Below are positions 7,595-16,904 of a DNA stretch of 64,000 nt, one piece after another. The notes under the pieces were generated by a model. The model saw only the letters and a program-made list of their open reading frames with translations. It was not told the DNA's origin and made no database searches. Both the position numbers and the translations under genes were made by a program. Origin of the DNA: an uncultured Prevotellaceae bacterium (GTDB lineage: Bacteria; Bacteroidota; Bacteroidia; Bacteroidales; Bacteroidaceae); the NCBI GenBank assembly GCA_947176535.1, contig CAMWQU010000002.1:1-64000 (forward strand), given 5' to 3'. Each line of letters starts with the position of its first letter. Within the stretch, counting starts at the first letter, position 1.

Positions 7595-8782
7595 TTATCT
7601 CACCAAAACTTTACGGCCATTGACAATGTACAGCCCTTTCACAACCTTACTTACACGCTGTCCGGCCAGATTATACCATACGTTAGACGCACTGTCTGAG
7701 GGAAGTTTGGTTTCCTCGATGCACCCGATACCGGTAGGTTCGGACTTACCTAAGTAGTAGAGGCGGAAGTTATCGAAGATGCACCAGTCATCGGCAATAT
7801 GCACTTCTTTGCGCAGACCGACCGTCAAACTCTCACCCACCGCAACAAATACGTCCCGCTCATTCCAGTAAGCACCGAGGTCTTCGGCATAGGCGGAGAA
7901 AGCGTACATTGAATTGGGAATATAGAATTCCGGCACATCGTTGTAGGAGACTGCTACTTCGTCCTTGCCCAACTCGCCTACACCAATGGGATCGGTTTCC
8001 AGTACGCCGTCTTCATCCTCACGCTGCAAGATGTTCTTGATGGCAACTTTGTAGTCCTTGCTTTCCGTCTGCCCGAACAGCACCACATTCCGACCGTAAG
8101 CAGGATCGGCCGTATATTTCGGAACGAAATCCTTATTCATGCCGGGGCGATAGAATGCCTGTACACGAATGCGGTAATAGCCTTCCGCCAGACCATTTAT
8201 GGTTTGCGAAATCCGGAAGTTGTCGTTGTTATAGAACTCAAAGGTATTGTAACCGGGAGCCGACTTTCCGCCCTGCATGGTCACATCCCAGCCGTTGGCG
8301 TTGTTCTCGTTCAGAATGGGATCGACAAAGCCTGCATTGTAGATAGCGGGAGTAATATCTCCGGGTTCGGCCTCGCTTGAAGTCTCTAGAACAGGGAACT
8401 CTACGTAGAATGCCCAACCGTTATGAAGACGGTCGATGAAGTCCTGCACTTGCTCATTGCTTTCAAACTTCACGTCTTCAAGAGCGGCATCCACTTCTCC
8501 GAGCAATGTATTGTAACCGGGTTCTTCGCTCTCCACGTCATTGGCTACAATCAAATCCTGATAACGATGGTAAACGATATCCAGTTCTTCCACAAGGGCA
8601 ATAGCCTGCTTGGTGTAACTGATAGCATCGCCCAACAGTACGATTGCATTGGCAATGGCTTCCTCATCGGTGTCGGAGACGGCCTCAGCCGCATTAAGGG
8701 CTTCTGTCATCTTCTCATCGGCTTTATGTACGATTGCGGCATCGCCGGACAATTCCAGTGCCAGCTCCTGGAGTTGCTGCAT
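7595..8782 (-). CDS. C-terminal part of frameshifted multidomain secreted protein
   Basis: This 395-codon frame continues the protein of 8787..11114. It begins with a helical linker (DEEAIANAIVLLGDAISYTK) like the linkers in the upstream part. A third beta-sandwich module follows (GWDVTMQGG, then GYYRIRVQAFYRPG, then WCIFDNFRLYYLGK), and it ends with a sorting-type tail (WYNLAGQRVSKVVKGLYIVN). It lacks its own signal peptide, and the Met at 8782 is not a likely start. In-frame codons continue upstream of that Met, past the upstream gene's stop. The two frames therefore look like one gene broken by a +1 (or -2) shift near 8783-8800, either a true mutation or a sequencing error. Confidence 0.75.
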   Translation of the reverse strand: MQQLQELALELSGDAAIVHKADEKMTEALNAAEAVSDTDEEAIANAIVLLGDAISYTKQAIALVEELDIVYHRYQDLIVANDVESEEPGYNTLLGEVDAALEDVKFESNEQVQDFIDRLHNGWAFYVEFPVLETSSEAEPGDITPAIYNAGFVDPILNENNANGWDVTMQGGKSAPGYNTFEFYNNDNFRISQTINGLAEGYYRIRVQAFYRPGMNKDFVPKYTADPAYGRNVVLFGQTESKDYKVAIKNILQREDEDGVLETDPIGVGELGKDEVAVSYNDVPEFYIPNSMYAFSAYAEDLGAYWNERDVFVAVGESLTVGLRKEVHIADDWCIFDNFRLYYLGKSEPTGIGCIEETKLPSDSASNVWYNLAGQRVSKVVKGLYIVNGRKVLVR

Positions 8783-8786
8783 GGTC

Positions 8787-11114
8787 TCATAACATGGCAG
8801 AAACGCTCTTACCGCCGAAACTCAGCGAGAAGTTGTCGGCTATCACCCAGTTGGCATTGGTGCCGCGGGTACGCAGTCCTATTGTCAGGTCGCCACCGAG
8901 GTGGTAGATGCGGGCCGTTTTGTCACGCATGATATATTGATTCATGACATATTCCTTCACATTGCATTCAGTGTATGCTTCAACGTCATGACTGCCGGAG
9001 AGAAACAGTTGAACACCCGTAACCAAGTCAGAACCGTGCTGAGCCACCACATCGGCACCCAGAATGTAAAGGCCGGCAGGCATATCCGTAAGTGTCTGCC
9101 ACAACGTAGCGTCTGCTACACTGCTACTGCTGGGAACCCAGGCATTCACGTAATTGGAGAATGTGTAACCGTTGTTGTAATCGGGTTCCGGCTTATAATT
9201 GGGAATCGTGGCACCGTCGTAACCGAATCCTTCGTTTGTCCATCCTTCGAGGCTCTTTGTCTCAAAATCAGGATTGACGACATAGAGCGACGTAATCTCA
9301 ATGGGATTCTCGGGCGTGGCTTGCTGCATGGCCTCTGCAATGGCTGCATTTATCTTTGCCTGATACGCCTCGGCATCTATCAAAGTCCGGATTTGTTCCG
9401 TGCTCACGTCGCGGAAATCATAATGATCGGTCAGCTCTGCATAGAAGTCTCCCAGTAGAGTGGAGAGGTTTTGTAAAGCCGGATTTGCCGCATACTTCTC
9501 TCCATCGGCCGCAACTTTCTCTATGAAAGCCTGCAACGACTGATAAGCAACAACCTCCTCCTTAATCTTTTCTACAAGGGCGTCTAACTTCATTCGTACT
9601 TCTTGCAGTTGCTCGTCGGTGGCAGCACTGGCCATGAGGGCCGTTGCCTCATTGAGGGCATCCGAAAGTTCGGCAGCAGTTGCCACACTGTAATAATACG
9701 TATACTCGTCAGTATAGGCTTCCGCCTTCTCCATAGTTGCCTTTAGAGCTATCAAATAAGGATTGTCGTTCGTCGGGCCATAATAGAAAAGTCTGAAGTT
9801 ATCGGCATACACCCAGTTGCAGTTTGTGCTCTCCATGCGCAGTCCGATGGTGAGGTCACCTCCGGCATGAGCAATCTCTACTACAGGATGCTGAATAATC
9901 TGATTGTTCATGTTGTTTGCCACTTGCTCGGCAAACCAGTCCGGATTAAAGGTACACTCCGTAGTGGCATCCGCCACACCTTTCATGTAGAGGAATACGC
10001 CACGGGGCAGGTCGGCACCGTGTTGGGCCACAACACTAGCCGTCAGACTATATTTTCCTGCGGGCAGACCTTTCACTACTTGATAGATATTATCGTCAGG
10101 ATGTCCACCGGAAGAGGCACTTCTCCAGGCGGCAATCACTTTTGAGAAGGTTTCACCGCCATTGTCAGCCGTAGCCGCACTATTGGGATATGTGTCGCTG
10201 TTGTACACCAGCACATTGTTCTCGCAAACCCAACCGTTCAGGCTGCCTTCGCTGAAGTCCGCATTCACCACTTTCAAGTCAGTGATGTCTGCCGGATTTT
10301 CTTCACTGGCCTCTGCAAAGAGCTTATTTATGATGGCCTCGCGCAACGCTTCCGTCACAGCATCAATTTCCTCGGCCGACGCAGTTGCTTCATTGTAAAC
10401 CTTCTCTGCCGCAGCGATAGCCACTCCGGCTTCTTCTGCATCATCAAGGGCACTGCGCAACCTCAACAGGGCGAGATATTGGTTATAGTCCGCTTCCGAA
10501 ACGAACGCCCAATGCGTTTCCATACCCTCCCGGGCGGTATCCAACATAGATACGGCTTGGTTCGTCTCGGGATTGTTGGCATCCTGGGCATCGGGATTCC
10601 AACCGAACAAATAATTGTGTTCGCCGGCTTCCGTCACCAATGGCCCATGCTCACCCCAGGCGGTATCGGCCACGGGAGTCTTCATGCGATAAGTACCGTC
10701 ACCGTTAGGTATGATATCCCAGTATATGGTAACGGGAGCATTTCCGTACATGTTTCCCGAATTGTAGTCGGTGTACACCTGAACATAATCTCTGCGGAAC
10801 AGATATTTGTCATAAGCGGCTTGAGGGCTGTAAAGGGTATAACCGGTTGCAGTGTGTGAAATGACATACGGCAGTGCAGCCACAACAGTACTATCCAATG
10901 CGGCATGCGATCCGTACCGGGCACCTTTGGTAAGCAACTGTTTCCGGCCTACGTGATAGAGGTAGAAGAGCGTCGTATCGCCCTCCACCGCCGTACTCAC
11001 CTTAAACCCACTGACGGTACGCAACACGGGCTCCGGCCGACTTCCGGCACAAACGGAACCAACAAACGCACACGCCATACCCATTAGCGCAAGTATTTGC
11101 TTCTTCATTATCAT
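8787..11114 (-). CDS. N-terminal part of frameshifted multidomain secreted protein
   Basis: This is a 775-aa frame. The signal peptide is MKKQILALMGMACAFVGSVC; the start may be the ATG at 11114 or the one at 11108. A beta-rich N-terminal domain of about 220 residues precedes helical linkers alternating with two galactose-binding-like modules (VVNADFSEGSLNGW to ADNFRLFYYG, and VVNPDFETKSLEGW to ADNFSLSFGG). Each module carries a conserved AAGKYSLTA-like strand and a TIGLR strand. Carbohydrate or surface binding is plausible; no catalytic domain is recognised. The frame stops right after the second module with SVSAML, where the next linker is expected; the continuation is in the +1 frame (7595..8782). 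Confidence 0.8.
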   Translation of the reverse strand: MIMKKQILALMGMACAFVGSVCAGSRPEPVLRTVSGFKVSTAVEGDTTLFYLYHVGRKQLLTKGARYGSHAALDSTVVAALPYVISHTATGYTLYSPQAAYDKYLFRRDYVQVYTDYNSGNMYGNAPVTIYWDIIPNGDGTYRMKTPVADTAWGEHGPLVTEAGEHNYLFGWNPDAQDANNPETNQAVSMLDTAREGMETHWAFVSEADYNQYLALLRLRSALDDAEEAGVAIAAAEKVYNEATASAEEIDAVTEALREAIINKLFAEASEENPADITDLKVVNADFSEGSLNGWVCENNVLVYNSDTYPNSAATADNGGETFSKVIAAWRSASSGGHPDDNIYQVVKGLPAGKYSLTASVVAQHGADLPRGVFLYMKGVADATTECTFNPDWFAEQVANNMNNQIIQHPVVEIAHAGGDLTIGLRMESTNCNWVYADNFRLFYYGPTNDNPYLIALKATMEKAEAYTDEYTYYYSVATAAELSDALNEATALMASAATDEQLQEVRMKLDALVEKIKEEVVAYQSLQAFIEKVAADGEKYAANPALQNLSTLLGDFYAELTDHYDFRDVSTEQIRTLIDAEAYQAKINAAIAEAMQQATPENPIEITSLYVVNPDFETKSLEGWTNEGFGYDGATIPNYKPEPDYNNGYTFSNYVNAWVPSSSSVADATLWQTLTDMPAGLYILGADVVAQHGSDLVTGVQLFLSGSHDVEAYTECNVKEYVMNQYIMRDKTARIYHLGGDLTIGLRTRGTNANWVIADNFSLSFGGKSVSAML

Positions 11115-11165
11115 AGATTTTATGCTGTTAAAGTTTGGTTCCGAGCGCTCTTTTATTGCGAAAGG

Positions 11166-11585
11166 CTATAGTTGCCACCACTTCTTCCGAGGAGTAGCCC
11201 GACTTTCTTCGATGCCTCTCAGCAAGACCTCCTCATAGGATTTCCTTTCCCGGATAATCTGGTATATCATTCCCCAGTCGGGCAGTCCACCTATATTTCG
11301 GTCATCTATGAAGATATCTGCTTTCAGTTTTCGGCTATATTCCTCGTCAGTTTGGTCGTTCTCTTCCGGAAAGTTCCGGTTTACGGCATAAAACTCCACA
11401 CCTTTATGACGACACCACGTTACGGCGTCCTCCAACGTTTCCCCCTGACGCACGGTCCAGAGGATAAGCCGATGACCTTCTTCTATCAGCATCCTTAATG
11501 TCTGCGTGGCAAAAGGAATCTCTCTTCCGATGCCGGGATATTCGTCCCGGACGATAGTTCCGTCGAAATCTACAGCAATAACCAT
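11166..11585 (-). CDS. Small HAD-superfamily hydrolase (BT0820-like)
   Basis: The protein has 139 aa. The HAD motif I DFDGTIV is at residues 6-12, so it has the catalytic Asp pair, a later LILWTVR segment corresponds to motif II, and ADIFIDDRNIGG corresponds to motif IV. It is a cap-less or small-cap HAD phosphatase of the kind common in Bacteroides. The substrate is unknown. It follows RNase Y after 14 bp and is probably the last gene of that operon. Confidence 0.8.
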   Translation of the reverse strand: MVIAVDFDGTIVRDEYPGIGREIPFATQTLRMLIEEGHRLILWTVRQGETLEDAVTWCRHKGVEFYAVNRNFPEENDQTDEEYSRKLKADIFIDDRNIGGLPDWGMIYQIIRERKSYEEVLLRGIEESRATPRKKWWQL

Positions 11586-11599
11586 AACTCAAACGTTGA

Positions 11600-13156
11600 T
11601 TATTTGGCATAGCTGACCGAACGAACCTCACGGATGACGGTAATCTTCACCTGTCCCGGATAAGTCATTTCGTTCTGAATCTTCGTTGCAATCTCGCCCG
11701 AAAGTTTCTCGGTCTCCTGGTCTGTAATCTTGTCGGCACCGACGATGACACGCAACTCGCGTCCGGCCTGAATGGCATAAGTCTTCATGACGCCGGGATA
11801 AGACATAGCGATGTTTTCGAGGTCCTTGAGTCGCTTGATGTAAGCCTCCGCTATCTCGCGACGGGCACCGGGACGGGCTCCTGAGATAGCATCGCACACC
11901 TGCACGATAGGAGCGATGAGCGTTTCCATCTCCATCTCCTCGTGGTGTGCACCGATGGCGTTACAGATATCCGGCTTCTCCTTGTACATTTCGGCCAATT
12001 TGGCACCATAGAGTGCATGCGGCGTTTCGGGGTCCTCATCGGGCACCTTACCGATGTCATGAAGCAATCCGGCACGTTTGGCTTTCTTCACGTTCAAACC
12101 CAGTTCTGCGGCCATAACGGCACAGAGGTTGGCCGTCTCGCGTGAGTGCTGCAACAGATTCTGACCGTAGCTGGAACGATACTTCATCTTTCCGACCAGT
12201 CGTATCAGTTCGGGATGCAGACCATGAATTCCCAAGTCTATCGTCGTGCGCTTTCCCGTTTCCATGATTTCCTCGTCAATCTGTTTCTTCACTTTGCTCA
12301 CCACTTCTTCGATACGTGCGGGATGAATACGTCCGTCAGATACAAGCTGATGCAGAGCCAGACGGGCAATCTCACGGCGCACCGGGTCAAATCCGCTGAT
12401 AACGATAGCTTCCGGTGTATCGTCCACAACGATTTCCGTTCCCGTTGCGGCCTCTAATGCACGGATGTTTCGACCTTCACGACCGATGACACGTCCTTTC
12501 ACGTCGTCATTATCAATGTGGAACACGGTCACGCTGTTTTCCACGGCCGTTTCCGTAGCCACACGCTGTATCGTCTGTATGACGATGCGCTTTGCCTCCT
12601 TGTTGGCCGTCATGCGGGCGTCGTCCACAATGTCGTTGATGTAGGCTTGAGCCTGTGCTTTTGCTTCGTCTTTGAGCCCCTCCACCAACCGGTCGCGGGC
12701 TTCTTCCACGCTCAGTCCGGAGATTTCCTCCAGTCGTGTACGCTCCTGGTCGATCAGGCTCTCCGCGCGCTGCTGCATTTCCTCTTCTTTGCGTTCGAGT
12801 GCCGTTTGCAGGTTATCCAACCGCGCACGTGTGTTCTCCAGTTCCTGCTTTTTGCGGTTCAGTTCATCCTGTCGCTGATTGAGGCTCTGCTCGCGCTGCT
12901 TCACGCGGTTCTCGCCCTGTTGAATCTGTTGGTTACGCTGCTGTACTTCTTTCTCCAGTTCAGCTTTCTTGTTGAGAAACTTCTCCTTCACCTCAAGGAG
13001 TTTTTTCTGTTTGATAACTTCCGCCTCCTGCTCAGCCTGTTTGCTTGCCTGTTCTTCGAGACTCTTCATTTTAGCAGGCAACAATACGCGGAAGAAATAG
13101 ACGGCCCACACGCCGACAACGGCTGCGGCAACGATTACGGCTATTATTATTTCCAT
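11600..13156 (-). CDS. rny: Ribonuclease Y
   Basis: This is a membrane-anchored endoribonuclease that starts mRNA decay; 518 aa, the normal length. The N-terminal transmembrane helix is at residues 3-25, followed by a long coiled coil to about residue 190. A KH RNA-binding domain follows ([17 protein letters not shown]), and then an HD hydrolase domain with [11 protein letters not shown] and IGAHHEE. ZapA is encoded upstream after a 165-bp gap. The HAD gene is downstream. Confidence 0.97.
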   Translation of the reverse strand: MEIIIAVIVAAAVVGVWAVYFFRVLLPAKMKSLEEQASKQAEQEAEVIKQKKLLEVKEKFLNKKAELEKEVQQRNQQIQQGENRVKQREQSLNQRQDELNRKKQELENTRARLDNLQTALERKEEEMQQRAESLIDQERTRLEEISGLSVEEARDRLVEGLKDEAKAQAQAYINDIVDDARMTANKEAKRIVIQTIQRVATETAVENSVTVFHIDNDDVKGRVIGREGRNIRALEAATGTEIVVDDTPEAIVISGFDPVRREIARLALHQLVSDGRIHPARIEEVVSKVKKQIDEEIMETGKRTTIDLGIHGLHPELIRLVGKMKYRSSYGQNLLQHSRETANLCAVMAAELGLNVKKAKRAGLLHDIGKVPDEDPETPHALYGAKLAEMYKEKPDICNAIGAHHEEMEMETLIAPIVQVCDAISGARPGARREIAEAYIKRLKDLENIAMSYPGVMKTYAIQAGRELRVIVGADKITDQETEKLSGEIATKIQNEMTYPGQVKITVIREVRSVSYAK

Positions 13157-13321
13157 AATTTTCTTTCGTTTTTTTAGTTCATACTCTATAATTCATTCTC
13201 TAACTCTAATACATAAAAAGATACGCTCCGTCATGGCAGAAACTTTCATTCCCTCCATGCCCGAGTGCGGTGTGTCCATGTGTGTCATCCCGTTTGTTGT
13301 CCCCCGCGACAGCATCATGAA

Positions 13322-13612
13322 TCAGGCCATCGCCCGTTCCATCTCCGCCAGAAGTTCCGAAAGAGCCTTCTCCATGGGGGCGGGATCAGTGGCGGTTTCG
13401 GCGCGTTTGAGCCGGACGGCCACGTCCAGAGCCATCATCAGGAGATACATTTCGTTTCCCTGGTTGGGATATTTTGCTGCATAGTAGCTGAACCGTTTAT
13501 TGATGAGCTTTTCCGCCTCCCGGTAGAGATACTCATCGCTCCGCTCCACCACCATCGGAAGGATGCGGTTGCCGAATTTCAGCTTTATTGATAGGGGATC
13601 GCTCAATGCCAT
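13322..13612 (-). CDS. zapA: Cell division protein ZapA
   Basis: The protein has 96 aa. The N-terminal beta part (IKLKFGNRILPMVVERSDE), the following YLYREAEKLINKRF helix and a C-terminal coiled coil match ZapA, which bundles FtsZ filaments at the division site. It is encoded after a small coiled-coil protein (45-bp gap) and before rny. The 165-bp gap to rny is unusually long for this compact cluster and could hold a small RNA. Confidence 0.85.
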   Translation of the reverse strand: MALSDPLSIKLKFGNRILPMVVERSDEYLYREAEKLINKRFSYYAAKYPNQGNEMYLLMMALDVAVRLKRAETATDPAPMEKALSELLAEMERAMA

Positions 13613-13657
13613 TTCGCGTTTTCTTTATTTACGTTTTCTATTCGTCTTCTCCGCGAT

Positions 13658-13951
13658 TCAACTTTTCAGCAGAGCGATACACTTGTCCACTTCTCGCACC
13701 AAGCGGCTCAGTCGCAGGCGGGCGTTGCGTGTGTCGTCATCGCTCAGTTCCAGCATACGGGCCACTTTCAGATTGGCATACAGCGTGGCGGTCTCCTCGT
13801 TTTGCCGCACTAATTGTTTTATCCGCTCGTCGCGCTCGTCGATCTGGCCTTCCAAGTCGCGAATCTGCTGCTGCAGTTCATCCCTCTGCAGAATTATCTG
13901 CCTGATACGAGTCTCAAGCAGTTTCAGCAATTCGCGTTCTTTATCTGTCAT
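13658..13951 (-). CDS. Small coiled-coil protein upstream of zapA
   Basis: The protein has 97 aa, almost entirely alpha-helical by sequence, with a heptad-rich middle (QQQIRDLEGQIDERDERIKQ) and a basic C terminus (RLRLSRLVREVDKCIALL). I recognise no named domain. Its position directly before zapA suggests a division-related partner, as is seen for small coiled-coil proteins paired with ZapA in this phylum; that is inference. A TATTTTTG -7 box lies about 26 bp upstream of its ATG (13984-13977). Confidence 0.7.
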   Translation of the reverse strand: MTDKERELLKLLETRIRQIILQRDELQQQIRDLEGQIDERDERIKQLVRQNEETATLYANLKVARMLELSDDDTRNARLRLSRLVREVDKCIALLKS

Positions 13952-14025
13952 GCGGATAAGTATTGCAATCTGCTCGCAAAAATAGCAAATTCCCGCTTCT
14001 TATCAAAATTTTTCCGTCAAAATCA

Positions 14026-14655
14026 CTATTTCTCGTCATCTATTTTGCCACGGGGTTCCTTCTTCGCCAGCATCAGAACCGTATGGGCAAACTCCACCAT
14101 CCACTGTTCGCTGAAGCCCAGCGTAGCCTGACCTTTACGGACGGCCGCCACACTGCGACGCATGGCATCGTCTTTCCAGTCGTTCCTGACAAGCAGGTCG
14201 TGAACGGTCTTTTCCGTCATACGGCGCAGCGCGCTGTGGAAGAACGACGGCAGACGGAGTTTCCACTGCATCAGTTGTCCCATGCTCATCATCAGGTTTT
14301 GGCTGAAGTCCTGGAACACAAGGAAGTACCCCTGCACCTCGTTGATGGTGCGGCAGCGGCGTTTCAGGCTCTCATCCACTTCGCGGAAGAAAGCATCGCT
14401 CGTGCCATACATTTCGGTAAGCATGGTGCGGGCGCGCTTCTTTTCGCCCACGCCCAGTTTGTTATTCACCGTAGGCACCTTCAGCGTCTGTTTGAACAGG
14501 CGCAGGTCGGGAAAGACGGCCAGATTGGAAATACCCAGTCCGGCAGCCATCGATGCCTGGAAATATACACGGATAAGGGTCATGAAATCCTCCATTCCGC
14601 CTATCCGCAACGATTCGGCCTCCTTACGACCGAAGATTTTGTTTAACAACGACAT
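14026..14655 (-). CDS. Conserved Bacteroidales cytoplasmic protein of unknown function
   Basis: The protein has 209 aa, with no signal peptide or membrane segment. It is mostly helical, with an N-terminal MSLLNKIFGRKEAESLRIGGM, a central LKRRCRTINEVQGYFLVFQD and a basic C terminus. I do not recognise a family with a known role. A TATCTTTG box on the minus strand at 14785-14778 could be its promoter, giving a leader of over 100 nt. It stands divergent to the Wzi-like gene. Confidence 0.75.
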   Translation of the reverse strand: MSLLNKIFGRKEAESLRIGGMEDFMTLIRVYFQASMAAGLGISNLAVFPDLRLFKQTLKVPTVNNKLGVGEKKRARTMLTEMYGTSDAFFREVDESLKRRCRTINEVQGYFLVFQDFSQNLMMSMGQLMQWKLRLPSFFHSALRRMTEKTVHDLLVRNDWKDDAMRRSVAAVRKGQATLGFSEQWMVEFAHTVLMLAKKEPRGKIDDEK

Positions 14656-14777
14656 ATCATTCTCTGTTTTTAGTAGTATAAAAATGCCCTGCGCAAGCGC
14701 AAGACGTATCTTTTTTCACTCCGTTTCCGCCCCGTCAGTCCCCGCAGAAGGTTCCCGTGGGTACAATTTCAGGCACG

Positions 14778-14785
14778 CAAAGATA
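14778..14785 (-). promoter_or_regulatory. -7 box for the gene at 14026..14655
   Basis: TATCTTTG on the minus strand, in the divergent intergenic region before the hypothetical gene. Confidence 0.45.
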
Positions 14786-14890
14786 ATCATAATACTCCAC
14801 ATCCGCAACACTTCGCAGTTAATTTCTTGCGGGAGGCACGTCCCCGGACAGTTTTATCATCTATCGTTTCCTCATACGGAGGCGAACGAT

Positions 14891-14898
14891 TATCTTTG
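14891..14898 (+). promoter_or_regulatory. -7 box directly before the Wzi-like gene
   Basis: TATCTTTG ends 7 nt before the ATG at 14906, so the transcript would be leaderless or nearly so. Confidence 0.55.
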
Positions 14899-14905
14899 CA
14901 GCCCA

Positions 14906-16408
14906 ATGAGATACAAACTTCTGATTCTCCTGCTTGTGCAGGTCGCAGGTCTCTCGGCACAGGTCTCACGCCTCGGCCATGACATATCCTATTCCGTTTC
15001 CCTGCAGGCTACGGCCGGCAAAGGAGACGTGGCACCTTTCTGGTTCACCAACAACCGCTACGGACTGGGCACACTCGAACCCAACAGCGGTCTCCTGCGT
15101 GCCGCCATACAGCGGCAGGCCGAGGCCGACAGCCTGCGCCACTGGCGCGTGGGCTACGGACTGGACGTCGCTGCGGCTGTGAACTTCGACAGCCGTTTCG
15201 TTCTCCAGCAACTCTACGCCGACTTCCAGTTCAAGGCCATACGCCTGTCTTTAGGACAGAAAGAGCGTCCTTTGGAACTTCACGATAACAGATTGTCAAG
15301 TGGTGCCATGACGAACAGCATCAATGCCCGTCCGCTCCCGCAGGTTCGACTGGAACTGCCCGACTTCTGGACGATTCCGCGAACCGGAGGATGGCTGGCT
15401 CTGAAGGGACACATCGCCTACGGAGCCTACACGGACAACAAGTGGCAGCGGGAGTTCACGGGTGGCAATTCACTGCATACGGCCAACTCGCTCTTCCACT
15501 CCAAAGCCGGATTCCTGCGCATCGGAAACGAAAAGAAGTTCCCGCTTTCCCTGACGGGCGGCATCGAAATGGACGCACAATTCGGTGGAGAGGCCTGGCA
15601 CCTGCAGGACAGGGAGAACCATACGGGGCCTTTTGAATCGCATCAGAAGCTCCAGCACGGCCTGAAAGCCTTTTGGCACGCGCTCATACCCGGCGGGAAC
15701 GACGTGAACGACGGCGACTTCTCCAACGTCGAGGGCAACCACCTCGGCAGTTGGCATCTCAAAGTGGATTTCGCGCGGGGCGGATGGCGCGTCGGGGCCT
15801 ATGCCGAACACTTCTTCGAAGACCATAGTCAGATGTTCTGGCAGTACCCTTGGAAAGACATGCTCTACGGCCTCGAACTGCGACTGCCCCGGAACCCGTT
15901 TCTGAAAGCCGTTGTCTACGAACATCTGCGCACCACCGATCAGAGCGGCCCCATCTACCACGATGCCACCGACCTCATACCTACCCAAGTCAGCGCGGTA
16001 GATAATTATTACAACCATCACATCTACAGCGCATGGCAGCACGCGGGATTCTCCATGGGGAATGCGCTCCTGATTTCGCCCCTGTATAACCGCAACGGCA
16101 GCATCACTTTCTACGACAACCGCGTGCGGGCGCACCACATCGGATTGGAGGGACAGCCCTCCGGGGAGTTTGCCTACCGCATACTTTATACCCACGAGCG
16201 GAGTTGGGGCACCTACCCCGTACCGCGAATCGACCCCGTCAGGGGGAACTTCCTCTTGCTGGAGGTTTCCTACGCTCCCCGTCAGGTCAAAGGACTTACT
16301 TTCACGGCCTCATACGGACAAAACGCCGGCCGACTGACGCCCGACAGCAAGGGGGGCATGCTCACGGTCTCTTACGCGGGATGGATTAACCGGACGACAA
16401 AAAGATGA
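14906..16408 (+). CDS. Wzi-like capsule assembly outer membrane protein
   Basis: The protein has 500 aa. The track ORF from 14282 is too long; the gene starts at ATG 14906 with the signal peptide MRYKLLILLLVQVAGLSAQ and has a -7 box just upstream. Alternating beta strands with aromatic girdles, KGDVAPFWFTNNRYGLG near the N terminus, and the pattern SLGQKERPLELHDNRLSSGA match the Caps_assemb_Wzi family. Family members are 18-strand barrels linked to capsule attachment. The gene overlaps the next one by 4 bp (ATGA). No capsule cluster is adjacent except a lone glycosyltransferase, so the role in capsule is inferred from the family. Confidence 0.85.
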   Translation: MRYKLLILLLVQVAGLSAQVSRLGHDISYSVSLQATAGKGDVAPFWFTNNRYGLGTLEPNSGLLRAAIQRQAEADSLRHWRVGYGLDVAAAVNFDSRFVLQQLYADFQFKAIRLSLGQKERPLELHDNRLSSGAMTNSINARPLPQVRLELPDFWTIPRTGGWLALKGHIAYGAYTDNKWQREFTGGNSLHTANSLFHSKAGFLRIGNEKKFPLSLTGGIEMDAQFGGEAWHLQDRENHTGPFESHQKLQHGLKAFWHALIPGGNDVNDGDFSNVEGNHLGSWHLKVDFARGGWRVGAYAEHFFEDHSQMFWQYPWKDMLYGLELRLPRNPFLKAVVYEHLRTTDQSGPIYHDATDLIPTQVSAVDNYYNHHIYSAWQHAGFSMGNALLISPLYNRNGSITFYDNRVRAHHIGLEGQPSGEFAYRILYTHERSWGTYPVPRIDPVRGNFLLLEVSYAPRQVKGLTFTASYGQNAGRLTPDSKGGMLTVSYAGWINRTTKR

Positions 16409-16833
16409 AAAAGAAGATACTTTACCTGACGGCGTGTCTCACGCTCTGTGCCATCTGCATGACATCATGCGACGAATGGAAATGGGACCGGAACGGCGAC
16501 CTGGACGGCATGTGGCAACTGACGGAGTGGCGCGACCTGAACGGCAACCGCCCGGTGGCCGGCAAGGAAAGCGGTATCTACTTCTGCTTTCAGCTCGACC
16601 TGATGAAACTTTGGCGGTCGGAGCGTGCCACGTTCTACCTCTCGCAGTTCACCCGCAGTGCCGACAGCCTCACGCTCGGCCTCACCATCGAGTACCCGGC
16701 GGACACCGTCGTATCTCCGGACACGCTGCGGTTCGCCGTTCCACGAAACAGACGTTTCCACATCGACCTGTTGAACGCCGGCCACTTGCAACTGAGCACC
16801 GACGATGCCGTGTTGCGCTTCCGCAAATACTGA
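16405..16833 (+). CDS. Small lipocalin-like lipoprotein
   Basis: The protein has 142 aa. The signal peptide ends in a lipobox (ICMTSC, Cys22). The mature part begins with LDGMWQLTEWRDLNG, typical of small lipocalin-like or DUF4488-type Bacteroidales lipoproteins, and is beta-rich. It overlaps the Wzi-like gene by 4 bp, so the two are coupled and may act together in the envelope. Ligand unknown. Confidence 0.75.
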   Translation: MKKKILYLTACLTLCAICMTSCDEWKWDRNGDLDGMWQLTEWRDLNGNRPVAGKESGIYFCFQLDLMKLWRSERATFYLSQFTRSADSLTLGLTIEYPADTVVSPDTLRFAVPRNRRFHIDLLNAGHLQLSTDDAVLRFRKY

Positions 16834-16904
16834 TTTCCTTTTCTTAAATTAAATCTCCCGTAATCCTCCGCTTGCTGCATACAGGCGGAGCAAATGACCG
16901 TCGG

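Noticed and set aside
14282-14905. N-terminal extension of the Wzi-like ORF
   Set aside because: Overlaps a minus-strand gene and the promoter; the signal peptide begins at 14906.
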